Source: Phycisphaeraceae bacterium | Lineage (GTDB): Bacteria > Planctomycetota > Phycisphaerae > Phycisphaerales > UBA1924 | Assembly (NCBI GenBank): GCA_019454185.1 | Contig: CP075368.1 | Location: 3,575,649 to 3,639,648, forward strand | Direction of reading: 5' to 3' | Length of the DNA stretch: 64,000 bases | In this document: in pieces, positions 26,965-35,416 of the stretch | Position numbering within the stretch: position 1 is the first letter of the stretch | How the letters are laid out: each line of letters starts with the position of its first letter | Translations under genes and position numbers: made by a program | Notes under the pieces: generated by a model | What the model saw: only the letters and a program-made list of their open reading frames with translations | Told to the model about the DNA's origin: nothing | The model's database searches: none

Positions 26965-29826
26965 ATGCACGCCCGCTCGCCGAGTTCCGTGGTGCGACTC
27001 TTCCTGTGCCTGGTCGCACTTGGAGCCCCCTTGCAGCCGCGCGCGTTGGCGGACGGTGCCGAGCCCGAGAGCCACCCCGCTCGTCCGAAGTTGGCCGGAC
27101 GCGTCGTCAAGCACTTTGACTTCGAGGAACGGCTCACGAATCCGCTCGAAGTACCGAGGCACTGGTACAGGTCACAGAACGACCCCAGCGGCACGACTCG
27201 CCCCGGCTTTCCCCCCTGGAACGCCGGCGAGCTCGACTACCAGACTGCTCGCTCCGGCGAGGGAAGTGTGCGACTGCCCGTCTCGGGCGGCTCCGCCTGC
27301 CTGCGCCTCGAACCGGGTGTCATACCGGTGCTCCCCGACGCGGACTACAGCGTCAGCGCGTACATGCGAACCGCCGGAGGCACACACGCCCGAGCCCGGC
27401 TCGCCGCACGCTTGCTCGATGCCTCTGGCGCGGTGATCCCTGGGAGTGAGCGAACGACCGATCCCGTCAGCACACGCGGCGAGTGGGTATCGAGGTCGCT
27501 TCAGATCCGGGGCACATCGCCGGATGCCGCGTTCCTGCAGATCGATATGGAGATGCTCCAGCCCAGGGAATGGCAGTCCCCGTCACTTCCCGACTTCGTC
27601 GTGTGGCCTGAAGACTTCAACGCCGAGGCGTGGTTCGATGATGTGCGTGTCACCCAGCTCCCCCGTGTGGAGCTGCGCATTGAGCATCCCGGCCGCGCAC
27701 ACTCGCCGGGTCAGGTCGGGATCGTCCGATCCGAGATCGCGCCGTCGATCCGAGCACACCTGCGAGACCTGACCGGACAGTCGCTCGTCGCCAGACTCTC
27801 AATCCGCGGGCTCGACGGCCATCTGATTGATTCCATCACATTCGCCGCAGATCGCGGGCCTGGGGGCACGCGCTGGTCTCCCACCCTCCCTGCCAAGGGG
27901 TGGTTCGAGGCCCAGATGGAACTCTTCGCAGACGGCGAGTTCGTCGGCTCGGCGGTTCTCCCCTTCGGTTGGCTCGATCCTCACGATCGCCCCGATCGGG
28001 ATGGCGCGCGATTCCTGATTCTGGCCGATGCACTTCCCCCAGCAATGTTCGACAAGCTCGCCCCGTTCGCTCGCACCACGGGGGCGGGCTCACTCGTGCT
28101 TCCCGCCTGGCGCCCGGAGATGCGGGCCGATTCGATCGAGTCCGATCTGACTCCGATCGAGGGGGCCATCACAGAGTCGCTCGGGGCCGGGCTCGAGGTC
28201 GGCCTCGCGCTCGCCTCGATACCCACGGAACTGGCCTCTCGCGCTCGCCTGGACCCGCGCGACACCCTCCGATTGATCGCTGATCAGGGCGAGATCGCCA
28301 GGCCGTACATCGATCCTCTCATCGATCGATACGGGCAGTCCGTGCAGCGATGGTTCTTCGGAAGCCCATCGGTCGGACCGATGACGATCGGCGACGAGCT
28401 GGTGACGCAGCTCACGCGAGCGGACCGCCTCATCGGCGACCTTGTGCCCGGCCCGATTCTCTCGATCCCGTGGGATGGTGCGACAAGCGTCTCGCCCGCC
28501 ATCGCCGGCTTCGCGCCGGACGGGCTCTTTGTCACGATCCCCGAGGGGATCGGTGCGGGCGGCATCGGGCCATGGATCGACGCCCTCGCAACCTCGCTGA
28601 TCAACACGGATCGACGCTCGAACGACCCGATCGAACTCACGATCCTTCCACGCCTGCTCGACCACGAGCGATTCGGCCGAGAGATCTCGATCGACCAGTT
28701 CTGCAAGATGGTTGTCGAAGCGTGGAGCCGGATCGACGACCTCGACGAGGCAGGCATCAGACTCCGTTTCGGTCTGGTTGATCCCTGGCTCGCGTCTGAT
28801 TCGAATGACCCTGACATGGCTCCGGCCCCCGCGATCGTGGCCATGAGCGGGCTCGCATCACACCTCGTTGATCGACGGGTGATCATGCGCCTCCCGACAA
28901 ATCCCGGCATCCACGCGTATCTGCTCGGACCCGCGGGCTCATCCAAGCAGTCGAAGACCGGTGCAATCGTCGTCTGGTCCGACGGAAGAGATCCGCAGGC
29001 GACCCTCTCTCTGTACCTCGGCCCGGATCAGATCACGCTGAGCGATGTCTACGGGAACCGTTCGGCACTCGCACCGTTCAGCCCGTCCGAGGGTGACAGA
29101 ATCCGCACCCACGATGTGCCGCTGACCGAGGCACCGGTGATCGTTGAGGGCGTGGACGAAAGGATCGTCGTGCTGGGCGCGGGCTTTCGGATCGAGCCGC
29201 CCTTCATCCCGGCGATCAACGAATCGCACGAACGCGAGCTGGTCATCGCAAACCCGTTCAGTTCTCCGATCGATATCCGCTACTTCATCACGCGCCCCGG
29301 CTCAGACGAGCAGGGCCGACGCGACCGCTCGTGGTCCGTGACCCCGCGATCGGGCAGCATCCAGATCGAACCCAAGGGCGAGGGACGGATCCCCATCACC
29401 GTCGTCCCCTCCGCAGTTGAAGAAGCAGGACCAAAAGAGTTCGTGCTCGATGCGCAGGTCACATCCGATCGTGCCTACGGCTGGATCCGTATGGTCACCA
29501 TCGCCGAGCTCGGGCTGCCCGGCATCCGCGCCGACGTGAACGCGACACTCTCGCCGGCTCCGTCGGGTCCTGATGTCACGGCCGATGTCCTCATCGTCAA
29601 CACCGGGACCGAACCGATCACACTCGAAATCGCGGCATTCGCCCCCGGATATCCCCGGCAACGCTCGGCGGTCAGCTCGATCCAGCCCGGCGCATCGGCG
29701 GTTCGTCGCTTCACGTTCCCGCGCGGCGTTTCACGCCTCCAACGCGAACGGATCGTGGTCAGCATCGTCGACACCGCGAGCGGCGGACGCCTCAACGCCG
29801 GCGTCGCAGTGCCGACAGTCCCATAA
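26965..29826 (+). CDS. Large secreted protein of unknown function
   Basis: 953 aa. A signal peptide (SSVVRLFLCLVALGAPLQPRALA) is followed by an N-terminal beta-rich domain (about 40-235) that resembles a carbohydrate-binding module: VVKHFDFEERLTNPLEVPRHW, then AWFDDVRVTQL. The middle (about 300-700) includes DPLIDRYGQSVQRWFFGSP and could be a TIM-barrel-like glycan-binding or hydrolase domain, but I see no certain catalytic pair. The C-terminal third is Ig-like (GRIPITVVPSAVEEAGPKEF). No close family is recognised. Export and a polysaccharide-related role are inferred. Alternative starts within 20 residues are possible. Confidence 0.75.
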   Translation: MHARSPSSVVRLFLCLVALGAPLQPRALADGAEPESHPARPKLAGRVVKHFDFEERLTNPLEVPRHWYRSQNDPSGTTRPGFPPWNAGELDYQTARSGEGSVRLPVSGGSACLRLEPGVIPVLPDADYSVSAYMRTAGGTHARARLAARLLDASGAVIPGSERTTDPVSTRGEWVSRSLQIRGTSPDAAFLQIDMEMLQPREWQSPSLPDFVVWPEDFNAEAWFDDVRVTQLPRVELRIEHPGRAHSPGQVGIVRSEIAPSIRAHLRDLTGQSLVARLSIRGLDGHLIDSITFAADRGPGGTRWSPTLPAKGWFEAQMELFADGEFVGSAVLPFGWLDPHDRPDRDGARFLILADALPPAMFDKLAPFARTTGAGSLVLPAWRPEMRADSIESDLTPIEGAITESLGAGLEVGLALASIPTELASRARLDPRDTLRLIADQGEIARPYIDPLIDRYGQSVQRWFFGSPSVGPMTIGDELVTQLTRADRLIGDLVPGPILSIPWDGATSVSPAIAGFAPDGLFVTIPEGIGAGGIGPWIDALATSLINTDRRSNDPIELTILPRLLDHERFGREISIDQFCKMVVEAWSRIDDLDEAGIRLRFGLVDPWLASDSNDPDMAPAPAIVAMSGLASHLVDRRVIMRLPTNPGIHAYLLGPAGSSKQSKTGAIVVWSDGRDPQATLSLYLGPDQITLSDVYGNRSALAPFSPSEGDRIRTHDVPLTEAPVIVEGVDERIVVLGAGFRIEPPFIPAINESHERELVIANPFSSPIDIRYFITRPGSDEQGRRDRSWSVTPRSGSIQIEPKGEGRIPITVVPSAVEEAGPKEFVLDAQVTSDRAYGWIRMVTIAELGLPGIRADVNATLSPAPSGPDVTADVLIVNTGTEPITLEIAAFAPGYPRQRSAVSSIQPGASAVRRFTFPRGVSRLQRERIVVSIVDTASGGRLNAGVAVPTVP

Positions 29827-30735
29827 ATCATGGGTTCACATCACCCTGACGCACTCCGAGTATCGCCGACAGGCCACCGGAGAGAATCTTCGCATTGACA
29901 CTTGACAGCACCCGAATCGTATGGATAATACTTGGATACCATCGTCCAAACCATAGGGCATGAAAGTATCGTGCCTGATCCAGAGTTCGGTCGATGGAAA
30001 GGGTGTCGATTGTCGGGGTGCGAGCATGATCTTGGCCACGCACACACCGGGTCGTTCGAGCGAGCGTGATGTGAACGCATCGCGTATCGATCGCACGACG
30101 CGGCTCGGAAGCAGGCCCGATCCTCTCGTCACCGACCGTCACTTGTCGGAACGTTTGCGGTGGAACCGCTGCTCCGTTCGCATCGTTCGTGTCGGCGCAT
30201 GCCCGGATGCCTCAGCGTCCCGGCGAGGAAGACGCGCAGGCACGAAGCCGGGGCATGCCCTTCGTGGCCTGCCATCCGGCGAGCACGCACAGGGATGGCG
30301 TCATGGTTCCTACACGACCTTTCAGTGGACGAGCTTCCAGCGGTCCTGCTTCCATCGTTCAGGGTCGCTCGGAGGCATCAGGTGGTCACTCTCCCGCCAA
30401 CGAGCCGCTTGTTCGTCTCGGCCCGGGCGGCATGTTCGTTTCGGAGTACCGCTGCGCTCCGTCGCTGGGCCGCTTCGCCCGGCTCTCGCGGGTCGATGCG
30501 GATCTGCTGCCCGATGGGTGCTCCGCGTGCCGCACACGCGGAACTCAATCCCGGCAAACACCGGCGGAGCCAGATCGTGTCCTGTTGCTCGGGCGTCTCT
30601 CGCTCGCCCATGTAATGCTGGCCTCTCAGATCCAGGCCGGCCGTCGTCTGCTCATGACCGTGCGCGGCCTCAGGGCTTCGCTCGGAGAGTCTCGCACACC
30701 GATCGTTCCCGCAACCGACTTGGAGGGTTCGCGCC
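29827..30735. other. 0.9-kb stretch before lexA with a promoter and one doubtful ORF
   Basis: No confident gene. It holds a strong promoter-like site at 29902-29929 and an open frame (30189-30938) with codon use partly like a gene but without recognisable domains. The last 15 bases contain the lexA Shine-Dalgarno GGAGGG (about 30723-30728). I found no tRNA, convincing terminator or clear SOS box by eye. Confidence 0.6.
29902..29929 (+). promoter_or_regulatory. Strong sigma70-like promoter (TTGACA-16-GATAAT)
   Basis: A perfect -35 TTGACA (29902-29907) and a -10 GATAAT (29924-29929), 16 bp apart; a second TTGACA lies at 29895-29900. It is one of the best promoter matches in the window. It points toward lexA, 800 bp away, so it serves either a long leader, a small RNA or the doubtful ORF at 30189. 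ATGG and CCAT half-sites 14 bp apart lie on and after the -10. Confidence 0.6.
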
Positions 30736-30938
30736 ATGAATCTCACACCGAAGCAGCTCCGCATTCTTCAGCTCATCCGCGACTGGCGGGTTCGCCGGGG
30801 CTATTCCCCGACCATGCAGGAACTCGCGGACGAGATCGGCGTCAGCAAGGTCACGGTCTTCGAGCACGTCGAGGCGCTTATCCGCAAGGGCGCCCTGGTC
30901 CGCGAACCGAACAAGGCACGCTCTTTGTCGATCGCTGA
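30189..30938 (+). CDS. Doubtful hypothetical protein overlapping the start of lexA
   Basis: 249-codon open frame from GTG 30189, with in-frame ATGs at 30258 and 30303. Between 30258 and 30735 its third codon positions are GC-rich as in the real genes here, but no domain, signal peptide or motif is visible. The last 200 bases run inside lexA in another frame, which is implausible for two intact genes. It could be a remnant that lost its own stop, a short real protein with a frameshift, or chance in GC-rich DNA. Confidence 0.2.
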   Translation: MSAHARMPQRPGEEDAQARSRGMPFVACHPASTHRDGVMVPTRPFSGRASSGPASIVQGRSEASGGHSPANEPLVRLGPGGMFVSEYRCAPSLGRFARLSRVDADLLPDGCSACRTRGTQSRQTPAEPDRVLLLGRLSLAHVMLASQIQAGRRLLMTVRGLRASLGESRTPIVPATDLEGSRHESHTEAAPHSSAHPRLAGSPGLFPDHAGTRGRDRRQQGHGLRARRGAYPQGRPGPRTEQGTLFVDR

Positions 30939-31353
30939 CGGCATCCCCGTCCCCGACGAGTCGCGCCCCCTCCGCTTCCCCCTTGTCGGCAAAATCGCCG
31001 CCGGCTACCCCATCGAGAAGGTCCCCGATGCCGACGAGATCGACCTGACCGAGTTCCTCTTCCCGACCGCCCGCGGCGAATCAACCTTCGCGCTCAAAGT
31101 CGATGGAGACTCCATGCGTGACGAGGGCATCTTCAGCGGCGACATCGTGCTCGTCGAGCGCACCCAAGTCGCCCAGAACGGCGATCGCGTTGTCGCTCTC
31201 CTCCCCGATGGCTCCACCACTCTCAAGACCTTCTACAAGGAAGACGACCACATCCGACTCCAGCCCGCAAACCCCGACTTCGAGCCCATCCGTGTCCGCT
31301 TCTGCCAGATCCAGGGCATCGTCAAGGGCGTCGTCCGCCGCTACGGCCGCTGA
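30736..31353 (+). CDS. lexA: LexA repressor
   Basis: 205 aa. SOS transcriptional repressor that self-cleaves when RecA filaments form. Seen: N-terminal winged helix (1-65, LTPKQLRILQLIRDW with SPTMQELADEIGVSKVTVFEHV), a hinge, the Ala89-Gly90 cleavage bond in GKIAAGYP, and the catalytic dyad Ser126 (GDSMRDEG) and Lys164 (TTLKTF). GGAGGG seven bases upstream supports the ATG. It converges on ispD across a repeat hairpin. Confidence 0.97.
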   Translation: MNLTPKQLRILQLIRDWRVRRGYSPTMQELADEIGVSKVTVFEHVEALIRKGALVREPNKARSLSIADGIPVPDESRPLRFPLVGKIAAGYPIEKVPDADEIDLTEFLFPTARGESTFALKVDGDSMRDEGIFSGDIVLVERTQVAQNGDRVVALLPDGSTTLKTFYKEDDHIRLQPANPDFEPIRVRFCQIQGIVKGVVRRYGR

Positions 31354-31359
31354 CTGGAC

Positions 31360-31485
31360 AGTGACACAGTGACACAGTGACACAGTGACACAGTGACACA
31401 GTCTGACGATATCATCTAGATCTCCGTCACTCCGTCACTCCGTCACTCCGTCACTCCGTCACTCCGTCACTCCGTCACTCCGTCT
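31360..31485. repeat. Inverted 8-bp repeat arrays forming a hairpin between lexA and ispD, no gene inside
   Basis: Five AGTGACAC units (31360-31399) and eight CTCCGTCA-type units (31422-31485, the last ending in CT) face each other across 22 bases. The units are the same family and orientation as the arrays around the four-helix-bundle gene at 13.8-14.2 kb. GTGAC pairs with GTCAC in every unit, with about two mismatches per eight. The last unit touches the ispD stop codon. It may act as a bidirectional transcription end for both genes. Confidence 0.88.
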
Positions 31486-32309
31486 CAGAACCTCTTATGC
31501 GTCGCCCGGCTCTCCGGCTCGCGAACGCCCAGGATGTTCCTACACAGGGCTAGGTCGCTCGGTCGCGTGATCTTGATATTGCGTGCCTCTCCCGGCACAG
31601 TGATCACCCGCTCACCGAGTCGCTCAACCAGCCCCGCATCGTCCGTGCTCGAAAGATCATCCTGCGCGTACGCGCGAACGATCAGGCCCCGCTCAAAGAC
31701 CTGCGGCGTCTGCACCATCACCAGACGCGTGCGATCGATCGTCTGCTCGACACGCAGATACGCCGTGCCCTGCGCCGCCGAGGCCCCCTCCGAAAGAATC
31801 ACGGCGAAGGGATCCGGCTTCGGATCCGGCACGCGATCTTCGCTCACTCGCTTGATCGTGTCGCCGACTTCCATCACCGGGATCACCGCCGCAAACTTGG
31901 TTGCGCCGTCGAACACGCGATCAAGCAACTCGCGCGACACGCACGGACGGGCCCCATCGTGGATCGCAACGTGCGTCGCATCATCCGGAACATGATCGAG
32001 CGCGGCCCGAACCGTCTCCCATCGGTGGGTCACGCCGCCGCTGACGATGCGCGCTCCGAGCAACCCGAGTTTGTCGCCGTGCCGGGTACGGAACCGATCC
32101 ATCTGCGCGGGGTCGTGCGGGCCGGCGACAATGATCGAGCCGATCACGACCTCTTCGTGCTCGTAGTTCACGAATGCTTCGACCGTGCGCTGGAGCACAG
32201 GCCTCCCGCCGAGATCCTCATCAAGCTTGGAGCGGGGAACCTCCATCCCCTCGACATACCGCCCGCTGAATCCTGCTGCTGGAATGATCACGGCAACGCG
32301 AATGCTCAT
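31485..32309 (-). CDS. ispD: 2-C-methyl-D-erythritol 4-phosphate cytidylyltransferase
   Basis: 274 aa. MEP-pathway enzyme that couples CTP to methylerythritol phosphate for isoprenoid synthesis. Seen: the N-terminal nucleotide loop IPAAGFSGRYV, HDGARPCVSRELLDRVF, VMEVGDTIKRV, TPQVFERGLIVRAYAQDD and a final VPGEARNIKITRPSDL block. It is longer than the usual 230 residues, with insertions near the first loop (VEGMEVPRSKLDEDLGG) and in the middle. No ispF is adjacent. Only 88 bp separate it from the ECF operon upstream on the same strand. Confidence 0.85.
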   Translation of the reverse strand: MSIRVAVIIPAAGFSGRYVEGMEVPRSKLDEDLGGRPVLQRTVEAFVNYEHEEVVIGSIIVAGPHDPAQMDRFRTRHGDKLGLLGARIVSGGVTHRWETVRAALDHVPDDATHVAIHDGARPCVSRELLDRVFDGATKFAAVIPVMEVGDTIKRVSEDRVPDPKPDPFAVILSEGASAAQGTAYLRVEQTIDRTRLVMVQTPQVFERGLIVRAYAQDDLSSTDDAGLVERLGERVITVPGEARNIKITRPSDLALCRNILGVREPESRATHKRF

Positions 32310-32397
32310 GCCTCACGATAGGGGGCGAGCGCCGCCATCCGCACGCCGGCCGACGGGTCGTCTCGGCCTCAACAGTCCGCCCGGCTCCTCTGGTACA

Positions 32398-32736
32398 TCA
32401 CTTGAGCAGCGCGACGGCCATCGGGTCCGTCGGCCGGATACCCGCCATGATCGGCTCTGCAGGGCCACCAGTACCCCCCGCGGCGAGGGGCGGCCAATCG
32501 ATCGCGGAGTACACCACCTCCGGCTCCGAATGCTCGATCGGCGAAACGGCGGACCGGTTGAGAAAGAAGGCACCCGCACAGAGCGCGATCGCGCACACAC
32601 CGACACCCGCCCGCGTCACGCGCCGCACGGTCCGACGACGATGGACCCGACGCATGAACATCTCGGGCGGCTCCGTTCGCGCGCTCCCGTTCGCTCTTGC
32701 GAGCCCGTCCAGCATGGTCTCAAGATCGTGGCTCAT
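32398..32736 (-). CDS. Small single-span membrane protein, probable anti-sigma partner
   Basis: 112 aa: a cytoplasmic N-terminal part (1-40) rich in Arg/Glu, one membrane segment (AGVGVCAIALCAGAFFLN) and a short external tail. Its ATG overlaps the stop of the sigma factor gene by 4 bp, the usual place for an anti-sigma factor. No HxxxCxxC zinc motif is visible, so it is not a standard zinc-finger anti-sigma. Role inferred from position and topology. Confidence 0.65.
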   Translation of the reverse strand: MSHDLETMLDGLARANGSARTEPPEMFMRRVHRRRTVRRVTRAGVGVCAIALCAGAFFLNRSAVSPIEHSEPEVVYSAIDWPPLAAGGTGGPAEPIMAGIRPTDPMAVALLK

Positions 32737-33335
32737 GGCGTCACCCTCACTGTATCGCGAGCACACTCGATCACGCGGGTGCCGCCCAAAAGACGTTCGA
32801 GTTCCTCGATCGCACGCCGGTATCTCCCCGCGATGGTGCTCCGGTTCTGATCGAGCGAGAACGCGAGCTGGTCGAAGGTCAGTCCGCCGACATGGCGCAG
32901 CAGCACGACCTCTGCCAGTTCGTCGGGCAGTGATGCGATCGCCTCACTCAAGCGTTCGTCACTGCGCTCGCTGATCGTTGCACGGCCCACATCAGCGCGA
33001 TGCACGCCCGCGATGCCGGCGTCGTGTCCATGGCGGGTGTGGCGGCCATTGCTTCGCACATCGTTGATCGCAAGCCGCCTGACCATGCACGCGAGGAACA
33101 CGCTCACATCGCGGATCTCGCGTACTTGCCTCTCCCGCAGTTCCAGCACGCGGCACATCGCCTGCTGAACCACATCCTCCGCGCGCTGCGCGTCCCGCGT
33201 CACCGCTCTGGCCACCGCAAGCAGCGACGGGCCCACACGAGCCCAGAGCTCGCGTGCGGCCCGCTCGTCGCCCTTTCGTATCAGGCGAACAAGCTCAAGA
33301 TCGCTGCCGGCGTTCGTCAAGGGTGCCTCGCTCAA
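32733..33335 (-). CDS. ECF-subfamily RNA polymerase sigma factor
   Basis: 200 aa. Seen: region 2 (VRLIRKGDERAARELWARVGPSLLAVARAV, then AQRAEDVVQQAMCRVLE) and region 4 (SLPDELAEVVLLRHVGGLTFDQLAFSL, then STIAGRYRRAIEELERLL). It would direct RNA polymerase to a specific set of promoters in response to an envelope or other signal. It starts three bases after the preceding secreted-protein gene and overlaps the membrane-protein gene after it: an apparent three-gene signal operon. Confidence 0.92.
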   Translation of the reverse strand: MSEAPLTNAGSDLELVRLIRKGDERAARELWARVGPSLLAVARAVTRDAQRAEDVVQQAMCRVLELRERQVREIRDVSVFLACMVRRLAINDVRSNGRHTRHGHDAGIAGVHRADVGRATISERSDERLSEAIASLPDELAEVVLLRHVGGLTFDQLAFSLDQNRSTIAGRYRRAIEELERLLGGTRVIECARDTVRVTP

Positions 33336-33338
33336 GGT

Positions 33339-34418
33339 TTACTTGACCTGTCCAAGGCGCTCCACGATGGCCTTGAACGACTCGTTCGATCGATCGACTG
33401 ATGCGCGGCTCTTCGCGAAGTTGGGCACGAACACCTGCGCGATCAGGCCGTACTCACCCGCGAGCACCGCCTCGTGGATGCGGTCGAGTTCCTCAGGTGC
33501 GTCGGGTGCGGACCACGCCGCGATCATGTCGTCATACGCGCGGCCAATGCCGTCAAACTGTGCCGCCAGGGCCGCCTCGTCGAGCAACCCGAGGCCCTTC
33601 ATGGCATCGCCCCGGTCCTCCACCATCGCCTGCAGGACCTGAACAAGCTGTGCGCCGGCACGTGGGCCCGAGTATGCTGCCCGCATCCACTCGACGGTCA
33701 TCCACTTCTCTGTCACGAACGCTTCCGGAAGCCGGAAGTCGCCCGCCCGCTCGATCCGTTCGATCGCTCCGAGCAACGACTCTGCGTTAGCTCGATCGAT
33801 CTTGCCCAGGTCGAGCATCGTGCCGATACGCTCGATCGCGGTCTGTGTCATCGCGATCGACACGAGCGAAGAAATCATGATCCGATCCTGCGAGATGTGC
33901 TCGGCAATCGCGAAGATTGCTGCGATGCTCTCCACCGCGCCGGAAACGTCGCTGCGATCCAGAAGCTGGGCGGCCCGAGCGTCGAGCATGATCACGATGC
34001 CCCGCATCGGCCCCGCGTGATCAACGAGCGCGAGCGGCCCCTTGGAATACTGCACACCCCAGTCGCAGCGTTCGAGCCGGGTCGCCTCGATGGCGAGCGC
34101 GAGGTTTCCAGAGTTGTTCTCCAAGAGGGCGGCGATCTCGGGCATCTCTCGTATGGCCATGCCCTTCGAGCGTGCGTCGCGAACCTGTTGGATCGCATCG
34201 GCCCCGATGAGGCGCATCGCCCGTGCATAGAGCAGCGCGGCGTTCGTCGGCTCGCGCATGCCCTCGGGCAGAGCGGGAACGACTTCTGGAGTGCGGATCT
34301 CCTGGGCATGTGCGCTGCCGGCGCATGGCGAGAGACCCGTCGTACCGGCGATGACCGTCACGAGCGAGATCGACCGAGCGAACCTTGCAGACGCGAGCTT
34401 CATATGCCGCATGACCAT
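33339..34418 (-). CDS. Secreted protein of unknown function in the ECF operon
   Basis: 359 aa with a long signal peptide (ISLVTVIAGTTGLSPCAGSAHAQ). The mature part is almost entirely helical (for example ATRLERCDWGVQYSKGPLALVDHAGPMRGIVIMLDARAAQLL); similar helical secreted proteins of unknown role are common in planctomycetes. GGAGG lies seven to eight bases before the ATG at 34418. It is co-directional with the sigma factor and the membrane protein, with a 3-bp gap. It may be the sensed or sensing component, which is inference. Confidence 0.75.
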   Translation of the reverse strand: MVMRHMKLASARFARSISLVTVIAGTTGLSPCAGSAHAQEIRTPEVVPALPEGMREPTNAALLYARAMRLIGADAIQQVRDARSKGMAIREMPEIAALLENNSGNLALAIEATRLERCDWGVQYSKGPLALVDHAGPMRGIVIMLDARAAQLLDRSDVSGAVESIAAIFAIAEHISQDRIMISSLVSIAMTQTAIERIGTMLDLGKIDRANAESLLGAIERIERAGDFRLPEAFVTEKWMTVEWMRAAYSGPRAGAQLVQVLQAMVEDRGDAMKGLGLLDEAALAAQFDGIGRAYDDMIAAWSAPDAPEELDRIHEAVLAGEYGLIAQVFVPNFAKSRASVDRSNESFKAIVERLGQVK

Positions 34419-34570
34419 CACACTGCCTCCAATCGGTACGACGCGCACCCCGCCGCGATGGGCGTCATTGTCTCTGATCTGACACCGCCGATGAGCGTTC
34501 ATGTGCCGGCATCCAACATTTCTTTGCATCAGTCCGATCGCACACCTTCCGAACCCCTAGTGTCTGGCGC

Positions 34571-35413
34571 ATGACCAAGACGGACCCATCCCCAACACCC
34601 ACAGGACATGAGGGGGATCGCACCGACGGCCTCTACGGCCAGCCGGATCTCTACGACATCCTGCACGGGCCTGATACCGAATGGGAGGTCCGCGGCCTCT
34701 TCAAGATCGCCCGCCGATTCCTCGGCCCGCGCGATCCGGCCACCATGCGCTGGCTCGAGCCCGCCTGCGGCACGGGACGCTATCTGCGGATTGCCGCGAA
34801 GCGCGGCGTGCGCGTCGTCGGCTTCGATCGGTCGCCGGAGATGATCGCCTACGCCGAGGCACGCATGAAAGATCTCGGCGTCTCGCGTCGTGCCAACCTA
34901 TTTGTCGGCGACATGGTTGGCTTCGAAGAGCACGTCAAGCCCGCCTCAATCGACCTGGCATTCAACCTCATCAACACCATCCGCCATCTTCCCAGTGATC
35001 GCGCCATGCTGGCCCACCTCGCGGGCATCCGCGCCGTCATGAAGCCGAGGGGGGTGGTTATCGTCGGCATCTCCCTCTCCGCGTACGGCAAGGAAGAAGC
35101 CCAGGAAGACATCTGGCGCGGCAAGCGCGGACGCATCGAAGTCACGCAGATCGTCAACTACGAGCCCGCCGAAGATGGACCCGGCAAGCGCAAGGAGATG
35201 GTGTACAGCCACATGCTCGCGCGCGGCCCCAAAGGTGACGCCCACTTCGACGATGCCTACGCCCTGCGGAGCTACGACCTCCCTCAGTGGCGAGAGATCA
35301 CCTCCCGCGCCGGCTTGGAGTGCATCGCCGTCATCGATGAGCAGGGTCAGGACATCGAGATCCGCGAGCCCGGATACGCGATCCACGCGTTCCGAGCCAA
35401 GCCCTCGCGCTGA
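34571..35413 (+). CDS. Class I SAM-dependent methyltransferase
   Basis: 280 aa, cytosolic. Seen: the SAM-binding LEPACGTGRYLRIAAKRG (motif I), VVGFDRSPEMIAYAE (motif post-I) and the motif II/III region SIDLAFNLINTIRHLPSD. The fold is that of small-molecule methyltransferases; the substrate is unknown. It converges on dprA with a 3-bp gap and has no operon partners that would suggest a pathway. Confidence 0.85.
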   Translation: MTKTDPSPTPTGHEGDRTDGLYGQPDLYDILHGPDTEWEVRGLFKIARRFLGPRDPATMRWLEPACGTGRYLRIAAKRGVRVVGFDRSPEMIAYAEARMKDLGVSRRANLFVGDMVGFEEHVKPASIDLAFNLINTIRHLPSDRAMLAHLAGIRAVMKPRGVVIVGISLSAYGKEEAQEDIWRGKRGRIEVTQIVNYEPAEDGPGKRKEMVYSHMLARGPKGDAHFDDAYALRSYDLPQWREITSRAGLECIAVIDEQGQDIEIREPGYAIHAFRAKPSR

Positions 35414-35416
35414 GAG

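Noticed and set aside
29960-30739. Frame starting just after the strong promoter
   Set aside because: Arg/Ser/Cys-rich composition with no domain, and rare codons for this genome; the alternative frame at 30189 is a better but still doubtful candidate.
31360-31485. CRISPR array
   Set aside because: The units are 8 bp and directly joined with no spacers, and they are inverted about a centre.
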